Below, piece after piece: positions 56,201 through 60,562 of a DNA stretch of 64,000 nt (its first letter is position 1; each line of letters begins with the position of its first letter). The notes under the pieces were generated by a model, which was given only the letters and a program-made list of their open reading frames with translations, did not search any database and was not told where the DNA came from. The translations under genes were made by a program, and so were the position numbers. Source of the DNA: Ifrita kowaldi (taxonomy: Eukaryota; Chordata; Aves; Passeriformes; Cinclosomatidae); the NCBI GenBank assembly GCA_013398055.1, contig VZRS01009527.1:183323-247322 (forward strand). Direction: 5' to 3'.

Positions 56201-58854
56201 TACTTCATCTTGCTATGTGTAAGGCAAGAATAAAACTGTGATATTTCATTCCTGCTTATGAAAGCCAGGAGCTCGAGACCAACAATTGTATATTAATTAT
56301 AAACACAGTTTTTAGAGAACAGAGAACTTTTAACAGAAGCAAGTATTTTGTTTAATCCTTACATTGACCTTTTTTATGATGAACTGGGTTGCTCTGTTGG
56401 AGAAGGAACATGAGTATTCAAGACCCTAGAATTCTTTAAAAGGGGGAGGGGGGAAGGGGGCAAACAAACAAGTAAACAAACCCCTGAAAAATAGCAGGTG
56501 CCTGCTTGTTTTTCTTCTTTGAACTTTTATCAAGTCACATTAGTGAAAGGAATGGTGTTGAATAAGACCAGCTTGAATAAACTTACTCTGTGTGTCATCT
56601 TACCTTCATACAACCTCCAGCAACTGTAGATATTAAATGGTGTGCATCTGAGTATCAGTTCTGAGCCTTCTGTTCTGCCTTACATGCCTGAAATGCAGTC
56701 ATGATCCAGGTGTGGCTAGCTCTGGCCCTTGCTTCTGAATCCTCTCAAAATGTATCTCTCCTGCAGACTGTCACTGTTAACTCTGAGCTGTTTAAGTGCT
56801 GTGGTACCTTACTAACAATGAAAACATCTGCTGCGCTGCACTTCTGTACGGCCCTATCGCATGGTCAGCTGGTGCGTTCTGTGCTTGAATTATCTGTGTT
56901 TCCTTGGATTGTGTGCTCCCTTGGGCAGGGACTCTTGTCTTGCTCTGTTCAAAGCATCAAGCACAAGGTCTGTCCTGAGCAAATAATAATTCAACTGCAA
57001 GACTGTCCCCTGCTTGCTGTTTTCTTAATTTCTAGCTAAATTATTTTCCATAATGTGCTTACTGGTTTAATACTTGCGTGCAAATGTACAATACAGTAAC
57101 TGCTCCTGAGCTCTATCCTAAAACTTGATCTGGACCTACTTCTACAATAAAGACGATTCCTTGGTAGTTAAAACACATGCTGGTAGAATGAGCATTGCCT
57201 TGTTTTCCCTGCCTTCCTAAGGTCTGGATAGAAATCTGTCATGCACTTCGCGTTAAAGCCATCTGTTATTTAAAATTACTCGTGTACTTTTTACTTGGAT
57301 GTTGTACACCTTTAAGTTGTGGACTGGGGGTAGTGCAGGACTTCAGACTCCCAAATGTACCTGAATATGATTCTTCCTATTGAGCTCATTGTGGGCATTT
57401 CTGTCCCACACAGCGAGAGATGCTGCAGGGTGACCTGGGCAAACACTGCCGAGTGGAGCCGAGGAGGGGGAACTTGTCCCGCTCTTGGCAGCAGAATTAG
57501 CTGTGATTGGTGGTTGTACTTAGGAGACTGCCCTGCTTTTAGAGCTGCCAGTGGCACCACCAAGTGCAGTCCCTTGGTGCTGTAGGTGCACCAAGACCTG
57601 TGCCAGAACTCGCCCTCAGGCGCCTTGCGAATGGTTAAGCCTGAGACAGGAGCAATGCACAGATCTCCGCTGAGGAGAATTTGAAGCATTTTTCTTGACA
57701 TTGAATGAGTAGAGGCAAGTGCACAGAGAAGGGGAAGCTGCAGAAGGAACAATGTTGGAGGATTATTAGAGCCACAGAAACCCAGAAGAGATGTCACAGC
57801 TACGTGACCTGACTGCAAATCATTCCACGGCCCGAGACCTGCATTTGGGGGTTGTCACAGCAGCAATGCCTGGCAGAAGTTTGGTTGGACAAGTTGGGCA
57901 ACCAAGAGGTGTCTCTGCAAGTCCTAGCCTGCTAACCCAGCTAGCATTTCCTCAAACTTCTCTGGATTTCTTAATCAATACCCTGCAAATAAAAGTTAGG
58001 CATTGGCTTTATAATTTATATTACTAAATATTGTAATAAAGTATAGGTTAATTGAACTTTATACTCTGCCTTTTCAATTAACTGGCCCTGATCCTTTAGC
58101 CAGCTTGTTACTGAGGTAGCACAGTGTTATTAAAGTAACTGTGTGTGATGAACAGCTGTGGTGGAGCCTCTGGATGAAGAAACATTTGAGCTGTAGTTTC
58201 TGCAGTAGCTCTGTAGTGAATACCATCACCTATCACTGTTGGCTGCTGTTAGTTGACTCTCCTCAGCCAGGTGACTTCCTCACCATTTCCAGATCTGGGC
58301 TTTTCTCATTGGCCTAGAGTGTTTGGCTGTGCTTAACAAAACAATTACATCTCTTTTGCAAAGCCCATTAATTTCAAGATGCTTTTTGTAACCAAAAGTT
58401 TAAAAATACTAATTGATAATGCATTTATTTCATTTTTTAAAATTTTTCAAACCGTGTGGAACTAAGCAATGTAAAATACTTTTGCAGCTGAAAGATTGTA
58501 TGAGTTTGGAGAAATCTGTCCAGTGTGTTTATTTTAAATGAAGGTTTTGTTTTCTCTTGGTTTCCAGGTTACACGCCGGCGTTGGCCTGCGCGCCCAACA
58601 AGGACGTGGCCGATTGCCTGGCTCTCATCCTGGCCACCATGATGCCTGTTTCATCGAGCAGCACATTGCCCTCCCTCACCTTCAATGCCATTAATCATTA
58701 CACCAACACCTCTAAAACTGTCACCTTCGATTCCTTGCCAATCATGAGGAGTGACCACAGCTCCTACTGTACTTTCAACAACATTGGCAGGGAAGGTGGC
58801 TACCCCTACACAGAAGAAGACGAGCTCAATGACTCAGATTCTGAGACCTATTAG
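8148..58854 (+). CDS. ANKRD28: ANKRD28, 26 coding exons, N-terminal exon(s) outside window
   Basis: Spliced coding span of the PP6 regulatory ankyrin subunit A. The joined exons give 3051 nt with no internal stop, that is residues 38-1053 of a 1053-residue protein if the recalled human N-terminus (37 residues) is encoded upstream. About 28 ankyrin helix-1 motifs (TPLH, TALH, SPLH, TPIH and similar) run from residue 43 to about 963, followed by an acidic, Ser/Thr-rich tail ending SDSETY. Known of the family: it is a scaffold that binds the PP6 catalytic subunit with SAPS-domain subunits, and as PITK it has been described as a PP1-targeting protein acting on hnRNP K; a role in focal adhesion through DOCK1 is also reported. 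The tail, and near-identity to the remembered human sequence, distinguish it from ANKRD44 and ANKRD52. The promoter is not in the window. Confidence 0.97.
8778..9075. repeat. 298-bp tandem duplication, copy 1
   Basis: Identical by eye, base for base, to 9077-9374 (offset 299), with one N between them. It starts with ACTAAACCAAAAACC just after a poly-T run and ends with TAGGAGTCGC. A perfect duplicate abutting an N is the usual signature of overlapping contig ends that were not merged. Confidence 0.95.
9076..9076. other. single ambiguous base (assembly join)
   Basis: The only N seen in the window. It sits exactly between the two identical 298-bp copies, so it marks a contig join rather than a polymorphic base. 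Confidence 0.95.
9077..9374. repeat. 298-bp tandem duplication, copy 2
   Basis: Second copy of 8778-9075. Sequence after 9374 (TTCCAGACC...) continues uniquely. If the two copies are one physical locus, the true intron is 299 bases shorter. Confidence 0.95.
18736..18806 (+). CDS. ANKRD28: ANKRD28 exon w2 (residues 64-87)
   Basis: Completes Gly64 and reads ARVNAKDSKWLTPLHRAVAS followed by CSE. It is the end of repeat 1 and the start of repeat 2, with TPLH. Acceptor tttgttacag, donor gtatgt; phase 1 to 0. Sequence is as recalled for human across the exon. Confidence 0.95.
18807..21678 (+). other. ANKRD28: intron w2-w3
   Basis: About 2.9 kb of AT-rich sequence. Short open frames on both strands lack ankyrin or other recognisable motifs. 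No mobile element seen. Confidence 0.75.
21679..21879 (+). CDS. ANKRD28: ANKRD28 exon w3 (residues 88-154)
   Basis: 67 codons, beginning DAVQVLLKHSADVNARDKNW and ending with the GRTALHHAAFSGH helix pair. It carries two ankyrin turns (TPLH, TALH). Residue 88 is Asp where I recall Glu in human. Acceptor gctttcag, donor gtaaaa. Both ends are phase 0, so the exon is a skippable unit in principle. The open frame runs on through the donor into the intron, which gives a false longer ORF there. Confidence 0.96.
21880..22523 (+). other. ANKRD28: intron w3-w4
   Basis: 644 bases, T-rich, ending in the strong pyrimidine tract ctctttatctcag. Nothing else recognised. Confidence 0.8.
22524..22611 (+). CDS. 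ANKRD28: ANKRD28 exon w4 (residues 155-184)
   Basis: Reads MVSLLLSRGANINAFDKKDR then RAIHWAAYM and the first base of Gly184. The initial ATG is an internal Met, not a start. It holds one ankyrin repeat with RAIH in place of TPLH. Human has Lys where this has Ser157, as I recall. Donor gtatgt; phase 0 to 1. Confidence 0.95.
22612..25689 (+). other. ANKRD28: intron w4-w5
   Basis: About 3.1 kb. It contains a poly-A run near 23661 and two less AT-rich patches (about 23840-24200 and 24820-25070) with no homology I recognise. The 116-codon forward frame at 23903-24253 is hydrophobic but has no splice or start context and is treated as chance. Confidence 0.7.
25690..25832 (+). CDS. ANKRD28: ANKRD28 exon w5 (residues 184-231)
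   Basis: Completes Gly184, then HIEVVKLLVTHTAEVTCKDK and the repeat turn YTPLHAAASSGM, ending LLDLGVD. Acceptor gattattgtag, donor gtaagg; phase 1 to 0. THTAEV replaces the SHGAEV I recall in human; both are loop residues. Confidence 0.95.
25833..26900 (+). other. ANKRD28: intron w5-w6
   Basis: 1068 bases with a short CA tract near 26511-26522. No other feature recognised. Confidence 0.8.
26901..27113 (+). CDS. ANKRD28: ANKRD28 exon w6 (residues 232-302)
   Basis: 71 codons starting MNEPNAYGNTPLHVACYNGQ, covering two ankyrin repeats with TPLH turns, and ending GADVNIK. The opening ATG is internal; the exon joins in phase 0 to w5 (GVD-MNEP). Acceptor ttttttctcttacag, donor gtaggt. Symmetric phase 0-0. 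Confidence 0.96.
28790..29128 (+). mobile_element. CR1 LINE, 3' end fragment
   Basis: About 340 bases of the CR1 3' region in sense orientation. Diagnostic stretches are GGCACTGGAACAGGTTGCCC, the CATCCCTGGAAGTGTTC block, GGTTGGATGGGGCTCTGAGC, and the terminal CCCTTCGAACCCAAAC followed by the degenerate octamer tail TTCTGTGATGCTATGA. CR1 elements are typically 5'-truncated, as here. Local base composition is clearly more GC-rich than the flanks. It is non-autonomous and too short to encode reverse transcriptase. The CR1 type supports a bird, or at least a sauropsid, source. The left boundary is approximate. Confidence 0.93.
32085..32234 (+). pseudogene. decayed, interrupted duplicate of exon w7
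   Basis: The first 50 bases (32085-32134) align without gaps to the start of w7 at roughly 75-80% identity, beginning exactly after an AG dinucleotide as in the true exon (AGTAAAGATGGGAA is shared exactly, ATGACAGC again further in). After a shared TTCAA the match is lost for about 80 bases, then resumes at 32220-32234 with CCATCATTGAAAATG against CCATCATTCAAAATG of w7, stopping at the position of the exon end. The inserted block is bounded by TTCAA on both sides. The donor is lost (TAGATG instead of GTAAAA) and the acceptor has no pyrimidine tract, so splicing looks unlikely. It lies about 1 kb upstream of w7 in the same orientation. Confidence 0.7.
33088..33166 (+). CDS. ANKRD28: ANKRD28 exon w7 (residues 303-329)
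   Basis: Reads SKDGKTPLHMTAIHGRFSRS then QTIIQN and the first base of Gly329; one ankyrin turn. Ile and Asn replace the Leu and Ser I recall in human. Acceptor is a strong T/C tract ending tttccag; donor gtaaaa. Phase 0 to 1. Confidence 0.95.
33167..33578 (+). other. ANKRD28: intron w7-w8
   Basis: 412 bases; begins with a purine-rich GTAAAAAGGGGGAGGGAG. Nothing else recognised. Confidence 0.8.
33579..33693 (+). CDS. ANKRD28: ANKRD28 exon w8 (residues 329-367)
   Basis: Completes Gly329 and reads AEIDCEDKNGNTPLHIAARY, then GHELLINTLITSGADTA and two bases of Lys367. One full ankyrin repeat. Acceptor tattatag has a weak pyrimidine tract; donor gtaggt. Phase 1 to 2. Confidence 0.95.
33694..34111 (+). 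other. ANKRD28: intron w8-w9
   Basis: 418 bases of AT-rich intron, no recognised content. Confidence 0.8.
34112..34194 (+). CDS. ANKRD28: ANKRD28 exon w9 (residues 367-395)
   Basis: Reads RGIHGMFPLHLAALSGFSDC then CRKLLSS and one base of Gly395, with FPLH as the ankyrin turn. Acceptor gtgtatcttag is short in pyrimidines; donor gtagga. Phase 2 to 1. Confidence 0.95.
34195..36506 (+). other. ANKRD28: intron w9-w10
   Basis: About 2.3 kb, AT-rich, no exon, repeat family or RNA gene recognised. Confidence 0.75.
36507..36570 (+). CDS. ANKRD28: ANKRD28 exon w10 (residues 395-416)
   Basis: Reads FDIDTPDDFGRTCLHAAAAG after completing Gly395; ends with two bases of Gly416. TCLH is the ankyrin turn. 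The donor is GTGTGT, a weak 5' splice site, which is worth noting for possible variable splicing. Phase 1 to 2. Confidence 0.93.
36571..37873 (+). other. ANKRD28: intron w10-w11
   Basis: About 1.3 kb with a T14 run at 36833-36846. The 3' end (ttaatttaatag) is a weak acceptor with little pyrimidine tract. Confidence 0.75.
37874..37942 (+). CDS. ANKRD28: ANKRD28 exon w11 (residues 416-439)
   Basis: Completes Gly416 and reads NLECLNLLLNTGADFNKKDR then FG plus two bases of Arg439. It is the second helix and loop of one repeat. Asp-Arg here where I recall Asp-Lys in human. Donor gtaaga; phase 2 to 2. Confidence 0.94.
37943..39482 (+). other. ANKRD28: intron w11-w12
   Basis: About 1.5 kb of AT-rich intron, no recognised content. 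Ends tgtgtactaaag, an unusual AAG acceptor with a TACTAA directly against it. Confidence 0.75.
39483..39623 (+). CDS. ANKRD28: ANKRD28 exon w12 (residues 439-486)
   Basis: Completes Arg439, then TPLHYAAANCNYQCLFALVG and a second repeat with CTPLHYAAASDTDG; ends in two bases of Lys486. The acceptor is fixed by reading frame, because AAG followed by A completes Arg. Donor gtaagt is consensus. Phase 2 to 2. Confidence 0.94.
39624..42828 (+). other. ANKRD28: intron w12-w13
   Basis: About 3.2 kb. Contains a perfect 12-bp palindrome GTCTTTAAAGAC at 41057-41068, a GC-richer stretch at about 40680-40990 without repeats, and the GT microsatellite at 42394-42411. Confidence 0.75.
42394..42411. repeat. 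(GT)9 microsatellite
   Basis: Nine uninterrupted GT units in an intron; a possible length polymorphism and nothing more. Confidence 0.95.
42829..42940 (+). CDS. ANKRD28: ANKRD28 exon w13 (residues 486-523)
   Basis: Completes Lys486 and reads CLEYLLRNDANPGIRDKQGY then NAVHYSAAYGHRLCLEL. NAVH is the ankyrin turn. Glu522 replaces the Gln I recall in human. Acceptor atttgaatag, donor gtaaga; phase 2 to 0. Confidence 0.95.
42941..43565 (+). other. ANKRD28: intron w13-w14
   Basis: 625 bases; AT-rich, nothing recognised. Confidence 0.8.
43566..43592 (+). CDS. ANKRD28: ANKRD28 exon w14, 27-nt microexon (residues 524-532)
   Basis: Nine codons, IASETPLDV, between acceptor ttaattacag and donor gtaagt. 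Too short to be found as an open frame; placed because the human protein, as recalled, has the same nine residues between the flanking exons. Phase 0-0, so skipping or inclusion keeps frame. It lies in the inter-repeat segment where the regular ankyrin spacing is interrupted. Confidence 0.92.
43593..44505 (+). other. ANKRD28: intron w14-w15
   Basis: 913 bases, ending in a good pyrimidine tract ctttctctttctaag with an AAG acceptor. No other content recognised. Confidence 0.8.
44506..44580 (+). CDS. ANKRD28: ANKRD28 exon w15 (residues 533-557)
   Basis: 25 codons: LMETSGTDMLNDSDNRAPIS then PLHLA. This is the polar insertion before the next ankyrin repeat, whose SPLH turn it supplies. Asn543 and Pro550 replace the Ser and Thr I recall in human, consistent with a flexible loop. 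Donor gtaagt; phase 0-0. Confidence 0.94.
44581..45600 (+). other. ANKRD28: intron w15-w16
   Basis: 1020 bases, AT-rich, no recognised content. Confidence 0.8.
45601..45802 (+). CDS. ANKRD28: ANKRD28 exon w16 (residues 558-625)
   Basis: Reads AYHGHHQALEVLVQSLLDLD, then a repeat with RTPLDLAAFKGH, and ends KRTPIHAA plus one base. Two ankyrin turns. Acceptor ttattcttgtag, donor gtatgt; phase 0 to 1. Highly conserved relative to the remembered human sequence. Confidence 0.96.
45803..47227 (+). other. ANKRD28: intron w16-w17
   Basis: About 1.4 kb of intron without recognised features. Confidence 0.75.
47228..47315 (+). CDS. ANKRD28: ANKRD28 exon w17 (residues 625-654)
   Basis: Completes Ala625 and reads TNGHSECLRLLIGNAEPQNA then VDIQDGNG and two bases of Gln654. 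It is the second half of one repeat. Acceptor tgttttacag, donor gtgagt; phase 1 to 2. Confidence 0.95.
47316..47711 (+). other. ANKRD28: intron w17-w18
   Basis: 396 bases, nothing recognised. Confidence 0.8.
47712..47829 (+). CDS. ANKRD28: ANKRD28 exon w18 (residues 654-693)
   Basis: Completes Gln654 and reads TPLMLSVLNGHTDCVYSLLN, then a repeat ending WGRTALHRG. TPLM and TALH are the two ankyrin turns. The donor lies in a G4 run (GGG|GTAAGA), fixed by the frame into w19 (RG-AVTG). Phase 2 to 0. Confidence 0.95.
47830..48423 (+). other. ANKRD28: intron w18-w19
   Basis: 594 bases ending in the pyrimidine-rich cctgtctccctctcacag. Nothing else recognised. Confidence 0.8.
48424..48643 (+). CDS. 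ANKRD28: ANKRD28 exon w19 (residues 694-767)
   Basis: The largest internal exon (220 nt). Begins AVTGHEECVEALLQHGAKSL, carries TPIH and TSLH turns, and ends LHWACYN plus one base. The loop VDAAPAMADNHG differs at a few positions from recalled human; the helices do not. Phase 0 to 1; donor gtaaaa. Confidence 0.96.
48644..49645 (+). other. ANKRD28: intron w19-w20
   Basis: 1002 bases, AT-rich, no recognised content. Confidence 0.8.
49646..49733 (+). CDS. ANKRD28: ANKRD28 exon w20 (residues 767-796)
   Basis: Completes Gly767, then HDSCVELLLEQEVFQKIEGN and SFSPLHCA with two bases of Val796. SPLH is the ankyrin turn. Followed by the shortest intron of the gene (49734-49829, 96 nt). Donor gtaagg; phase 1 to 2. 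Confidence 0.95.
49830..49913 (+). CDS. ANKRD28: ANKRD28 exon w21 (residues 796-824)
   Basis: Completes Val796 and reads INDNEGAAEMLIDTLGAGIV, NSTDSKG and two bases of Arg824. It forms helix 2 and the loop of a repeat. Gly-Ile-Val-Asn-Ser replaces the Ser-Ile-Val-Asn-Ala I recall in human. Acceptor attcattatag, donor gtaaga; phase 2 to 2. Confidence 0.95.
49914..50424 (+). other. ANKRD28: intron w21-w22
   Basis: 511 bases, T-rich, no recognised content. Confidence 0.8.
50425..50570 (+). CDS. ANKRD28: ANKRD28 exon w22 (residues 824-873)
   Basis: Completes Arg824 and reads TPLHAAAFTDHVECLQLLLG, then HSAQVNAVDSSGK and TPLMMAAENGQTNTV plus one base of Glu873. Two ankyrin turns. Acceptor gatctgttgtag, donor gtaaag; phase 2 to 1. 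A 185-nt intron follows (50571-50755). Confidence 0.95.
50756..50838 (+). CDS. ANKRD28: ANKRD28 exon w23 (residues 873-900)
   Basis: Completes Glu873 and reads VLVSSAKADLTLQDSSKNTA then LHLACSK. TALH is the ankyrin turn. The donor is GTGTGT, a weak 5' splice site. Val874, Lys880 and Asp882 differ from the recalled human residues. Phase 1 to 0. A 138-nt intron follows (50839-50976). Confidence 0.94.
50977..51059 (+). CDS. ANKRD28: ANKRD28 exon w24 (residues 901-928)
   Basis: Reads GHETSALLILEKITDRNLIN then ATNAALQ and two bases of Thr928. Acceptor is ctgtgttaag, an AAG-type site; donor gtacgt. Phase 0 to 2. Identical to the recalled human sequence. Confidence 0.95.
51060..53325 (+). other. 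ANKRD28: intron w24-w25
   Basis: About 2.3 kb, AT-rich with poly-T and poly-A runs near 51228-51240 and 51431-51443. No exon or mobile element recognised. Confidence 0.75.
53326..53417 (+). CDS. ANKRD28: ANKRD28 exon w25 (residues 928-959)
   Basis: Completes Thr928 and reads PLHVAARNGLTVVVQELLGK then GASVLAVDEN and one base of Gly959. It is the last canonical ankyrin repeat. Acceptor gcttgtcttcacag, donor gtaaga; phase 2 to 1. Confidence 0.95.
53645..53691. repeat. 24-bp unit, nearly two tandem copies
   Basis: GTAGTTTTATGATGCACC occurs at 53645-53662 and again at 53669-53686, each followed by a short A/T stretch. A simple small tandem duplication in the intron. Confidence 0.9.
56442..56460 (+). 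other. G-rich tract, possible quadruplex
   Basis: Three runs of five, six and five G separated by single or double A. Splitting the six-G run gives four runs, so a quadruplex is possible but not canonical. Intronic, on the transcribed RNA strand. Confidence 0.5.
58568..58854 (+). CDS. ANKRD28: ANKRD28 exon w26, C-terminal coding exon (residues 959-1053, stop)
   Basis: Begins by completing Gly959, then YTPALACAPNKDVADCLALI and the non-ankyrin tail. The tail contains KTVTF at 1008-1012, which fits an RVxF-type PP1 docking motif, and ends DELNDSDSETY before TAG at 58852-58854. The tail is what marks the gene as ANKRD28 rather than ANKRD44. The last three residues (ETY) fit a class III PDZ ligand pattern, which is inference only. 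Acceptor ctcttggtttccag. The exon is visibly more GC-rich than its surroundings. Confidence 0.97.
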
Positions 58855-59635
58855 AAGATACTTTTTGTAGGTCTGAGTGAACCCTCAGGCTGGAAGGTCA
58901 GACTTGTGCTATCAGAAGGCTGTTGCTGTTTGAATACAGAAAGAGGACACACCTTTGAGAAGATGTTTTTTTATTGTGGTTGCATATAAAAAAAATCTGT
59001 GAGACTCTAGGAAGATTTTTAAGAGCATATTTTGCAGAAGAAGCATAAATTCTTGAATAAGTACTTGGAATCCATGGCAAAAAAAAAAAAATAAAGAATG
59101 TCAAAACTGTTTTATTTAAATGTATTCTACCATTCTGTTTCTGGTGCCGGGAGTAATTCCTGCAGACTGGGCACCCAATTTGGTGTAAATGAACAACACT
59201 ATTGTACAAGACAAAGGATGCTAGATTCAAATACTCTCAATAAACCTAAAACCATTTTGAAGGCAATAAATGAGTTTGGTACAGTAGGCATTGTTTGTGC
59301 TGCAAATTGCCAAAGGACCAAATAACTTAAAGATTTTTTTAATTAAATACGTTTTTGTGAAAACTGGAATAGGTTATTTGAGAAGTTATTTCAACCAAAC
59401 CTTAATTACTTCTGGAAAAGAAGCTTAGATTTGGGTTTAAATGTTGAATTTTATTTTTTTTTAATCATCTGAAAGCCTTCCGACACTATTAAATGTACCA
59501 TGAAAGAAAGCAGATGTGCTTTTAAGTTTTATTTTCTTTTTCTTTTAGGTGAAATGAAAGTGATCTGTCATACTTTTATAATACTAAAATTAAACCAGCT
59601 AACAAGGTGAAGTCAGGGTGAAAAATGTACAGTGT

Positions 59636-59641
59636 AATAAA
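59636..59641 (+). terminator. ANKRD28: candidate proximal poly(A) signal AATAAA
   Basis: AATAAA followed within four bases by a G-rich block (59645-59674). G-rich elements downstream of the hexamer are known auxiliary signals for cleavage, so this is a reasonable candidate for alternative polyadenylation about 780 bases after the stop. Confidence 0.45.
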
Positions 59642-59644
59642 CAA

Positions 59645-59674
59645 GGGAAGGAAGGGGTGGGAGTTGTGGGTGGG
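59645..59674 (+). promoter_or_regulatory. G-quadruplex motif in 3' UTR
   Basis: Runs of 3, 4, 3, 3 and 3 G with spacers of 6, 1, 6 and 1 bases fit the canonical G3N1-7 pattern on the mRNA strand. It could fold in RNA if the long 3' UTR is used, or act as a downstream element of the hexamer at 59636. Confidence 0.65.
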
Positions 59675-59934
59675 AAGAAGTAATTGTTGCACAGTTACAG
59701 ATTTTTTTTTTAAACTTTTGGGTTTTGGATTGAATTTTTCTTAATTTAAAAATACACGAGTAACTTGGAAACTATGAAAGTGCATAAAAATTGAATTCAA
59801 ATGTCTTGATAACCCTGTTGTGACTGAAAGGTTTTTTTCAGTAATTTATCTACTTCCTTACATCATAAATTTGTATGTAAGATTAAAATTGTATATCACT
59901 ATCACCTTTTTTTTTTAAATCCCAGATTTACAAA

Positions 59935-59956
59935 GGGGGGGGAGGGAGAAGGGGAG
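59935..59956 (+). promoter_or_regulatory. second G-rich tract in 3' UTR
   Basis: A run of eight G, then GGG, GGGG and GG with short A/G spacers. Splitting the eight-G run yields four G-triplets, so a quadruplex is possible on the mRNA strand. Confidence 0.5.
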
Positions 59957-60258
59957 GTGAATTTTAAAGTATATTTCCCTATTAGAGAAAAAAGTACAGT
60001 GTCTGGTCTGTGGGAAGAGCTGTGTATCTTTGTTGTGCTCCATTTAGAAAATAAACAGCAGAAACAGGTCCCTGTAATGTAGTTCAGACTTGCCCAAATT
60101 TTTTTTTAATTTATAACAGACTACTGTGGTTTTTTTAATTGCCTGAAGAATGAAAAACTGACATAAGTAAGCTGAAGTTCTGTCTGTTAAATATGGATTT
60201 ACTTTATTTGGTTCTGCTTTAACTATAACTGTTACTTTTCAAGTGAATTTGTTTATGT

Positions 60259-60281
60259 ACATGCAAGGAATCCTTGCATGT
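60259..60281. repeat. perfect 23-nt palindrome in 3' UTR
   Basis: ACATGCAAGGA (60259-60269) is the reverse complement of TCCTTGCATGT (60271-60281) around a single central A. It ends 15 bases before the AATAAA at 60296. It contains two ATGCAA/TTGCAT half-sites resembling octamer-type motifs, though the context gives no support for that role. Confidence 0.7.
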
Positions 60282-60556
60282 CCTGGCAAAGTACAAATAA
60301 ATTAGTACAAACTGATTCCAATTTCATTTTTATCCTTTTTTTGTATTTTGAAACTGGAAATATTTGATATTGTAAATTAACAGCTGCTTTTCTGAACAAA
60401 GTGTGGATGCATGGGACAATATTTTGATCTATTTGATAATTTTGTGGGGTTTTTGAAGAACTAATGAGCATGTACATAGAAATAGTGACTGCTTGAATAC
60501 TGTATTTACCTGCACTCTTTCAGTACTTCAAGATTCCTGTATATTTTACAGAGTAT

Positions 60557-60562
60557 AATAAA
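60557..60562 (+). terminator. ANKRD28: candidate distal poly(A) signal AATAAA
   Basis: Last clear AATAAA before the sequence loses UTR character; followed by moderately T/G-rich sequence (ttatctgtatgt) about 30 bases on. Chosen as the likely distal end of the ANKRD28 mRNA. Confidence 0.5.

Larger units (their letters stand above)
53418..58567 (+). other. ANKRD28: last intron, w25-w26
   Basis: About 5.2 kb before the terminal exon. Holds a 24-bp tandem duplication (53645-53691), a G-rich tract (56442-56460) and a GC-richer stretch at about 57380-57900. The longest open frame in the window, 168 codons on the minus strand (57312-57818), lies here but begins at TTG and resembles nothing I know. 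Confidence 0.75.

Noticed and set aside
59090..59095. First AATAAA after the stop as the main poly(A) signal
   Set aside because: It sits at the end of a genomic A13 run, only about 240 bases after the stop; cDNA ends here could be internal priming. Kept only as one of several candidates.
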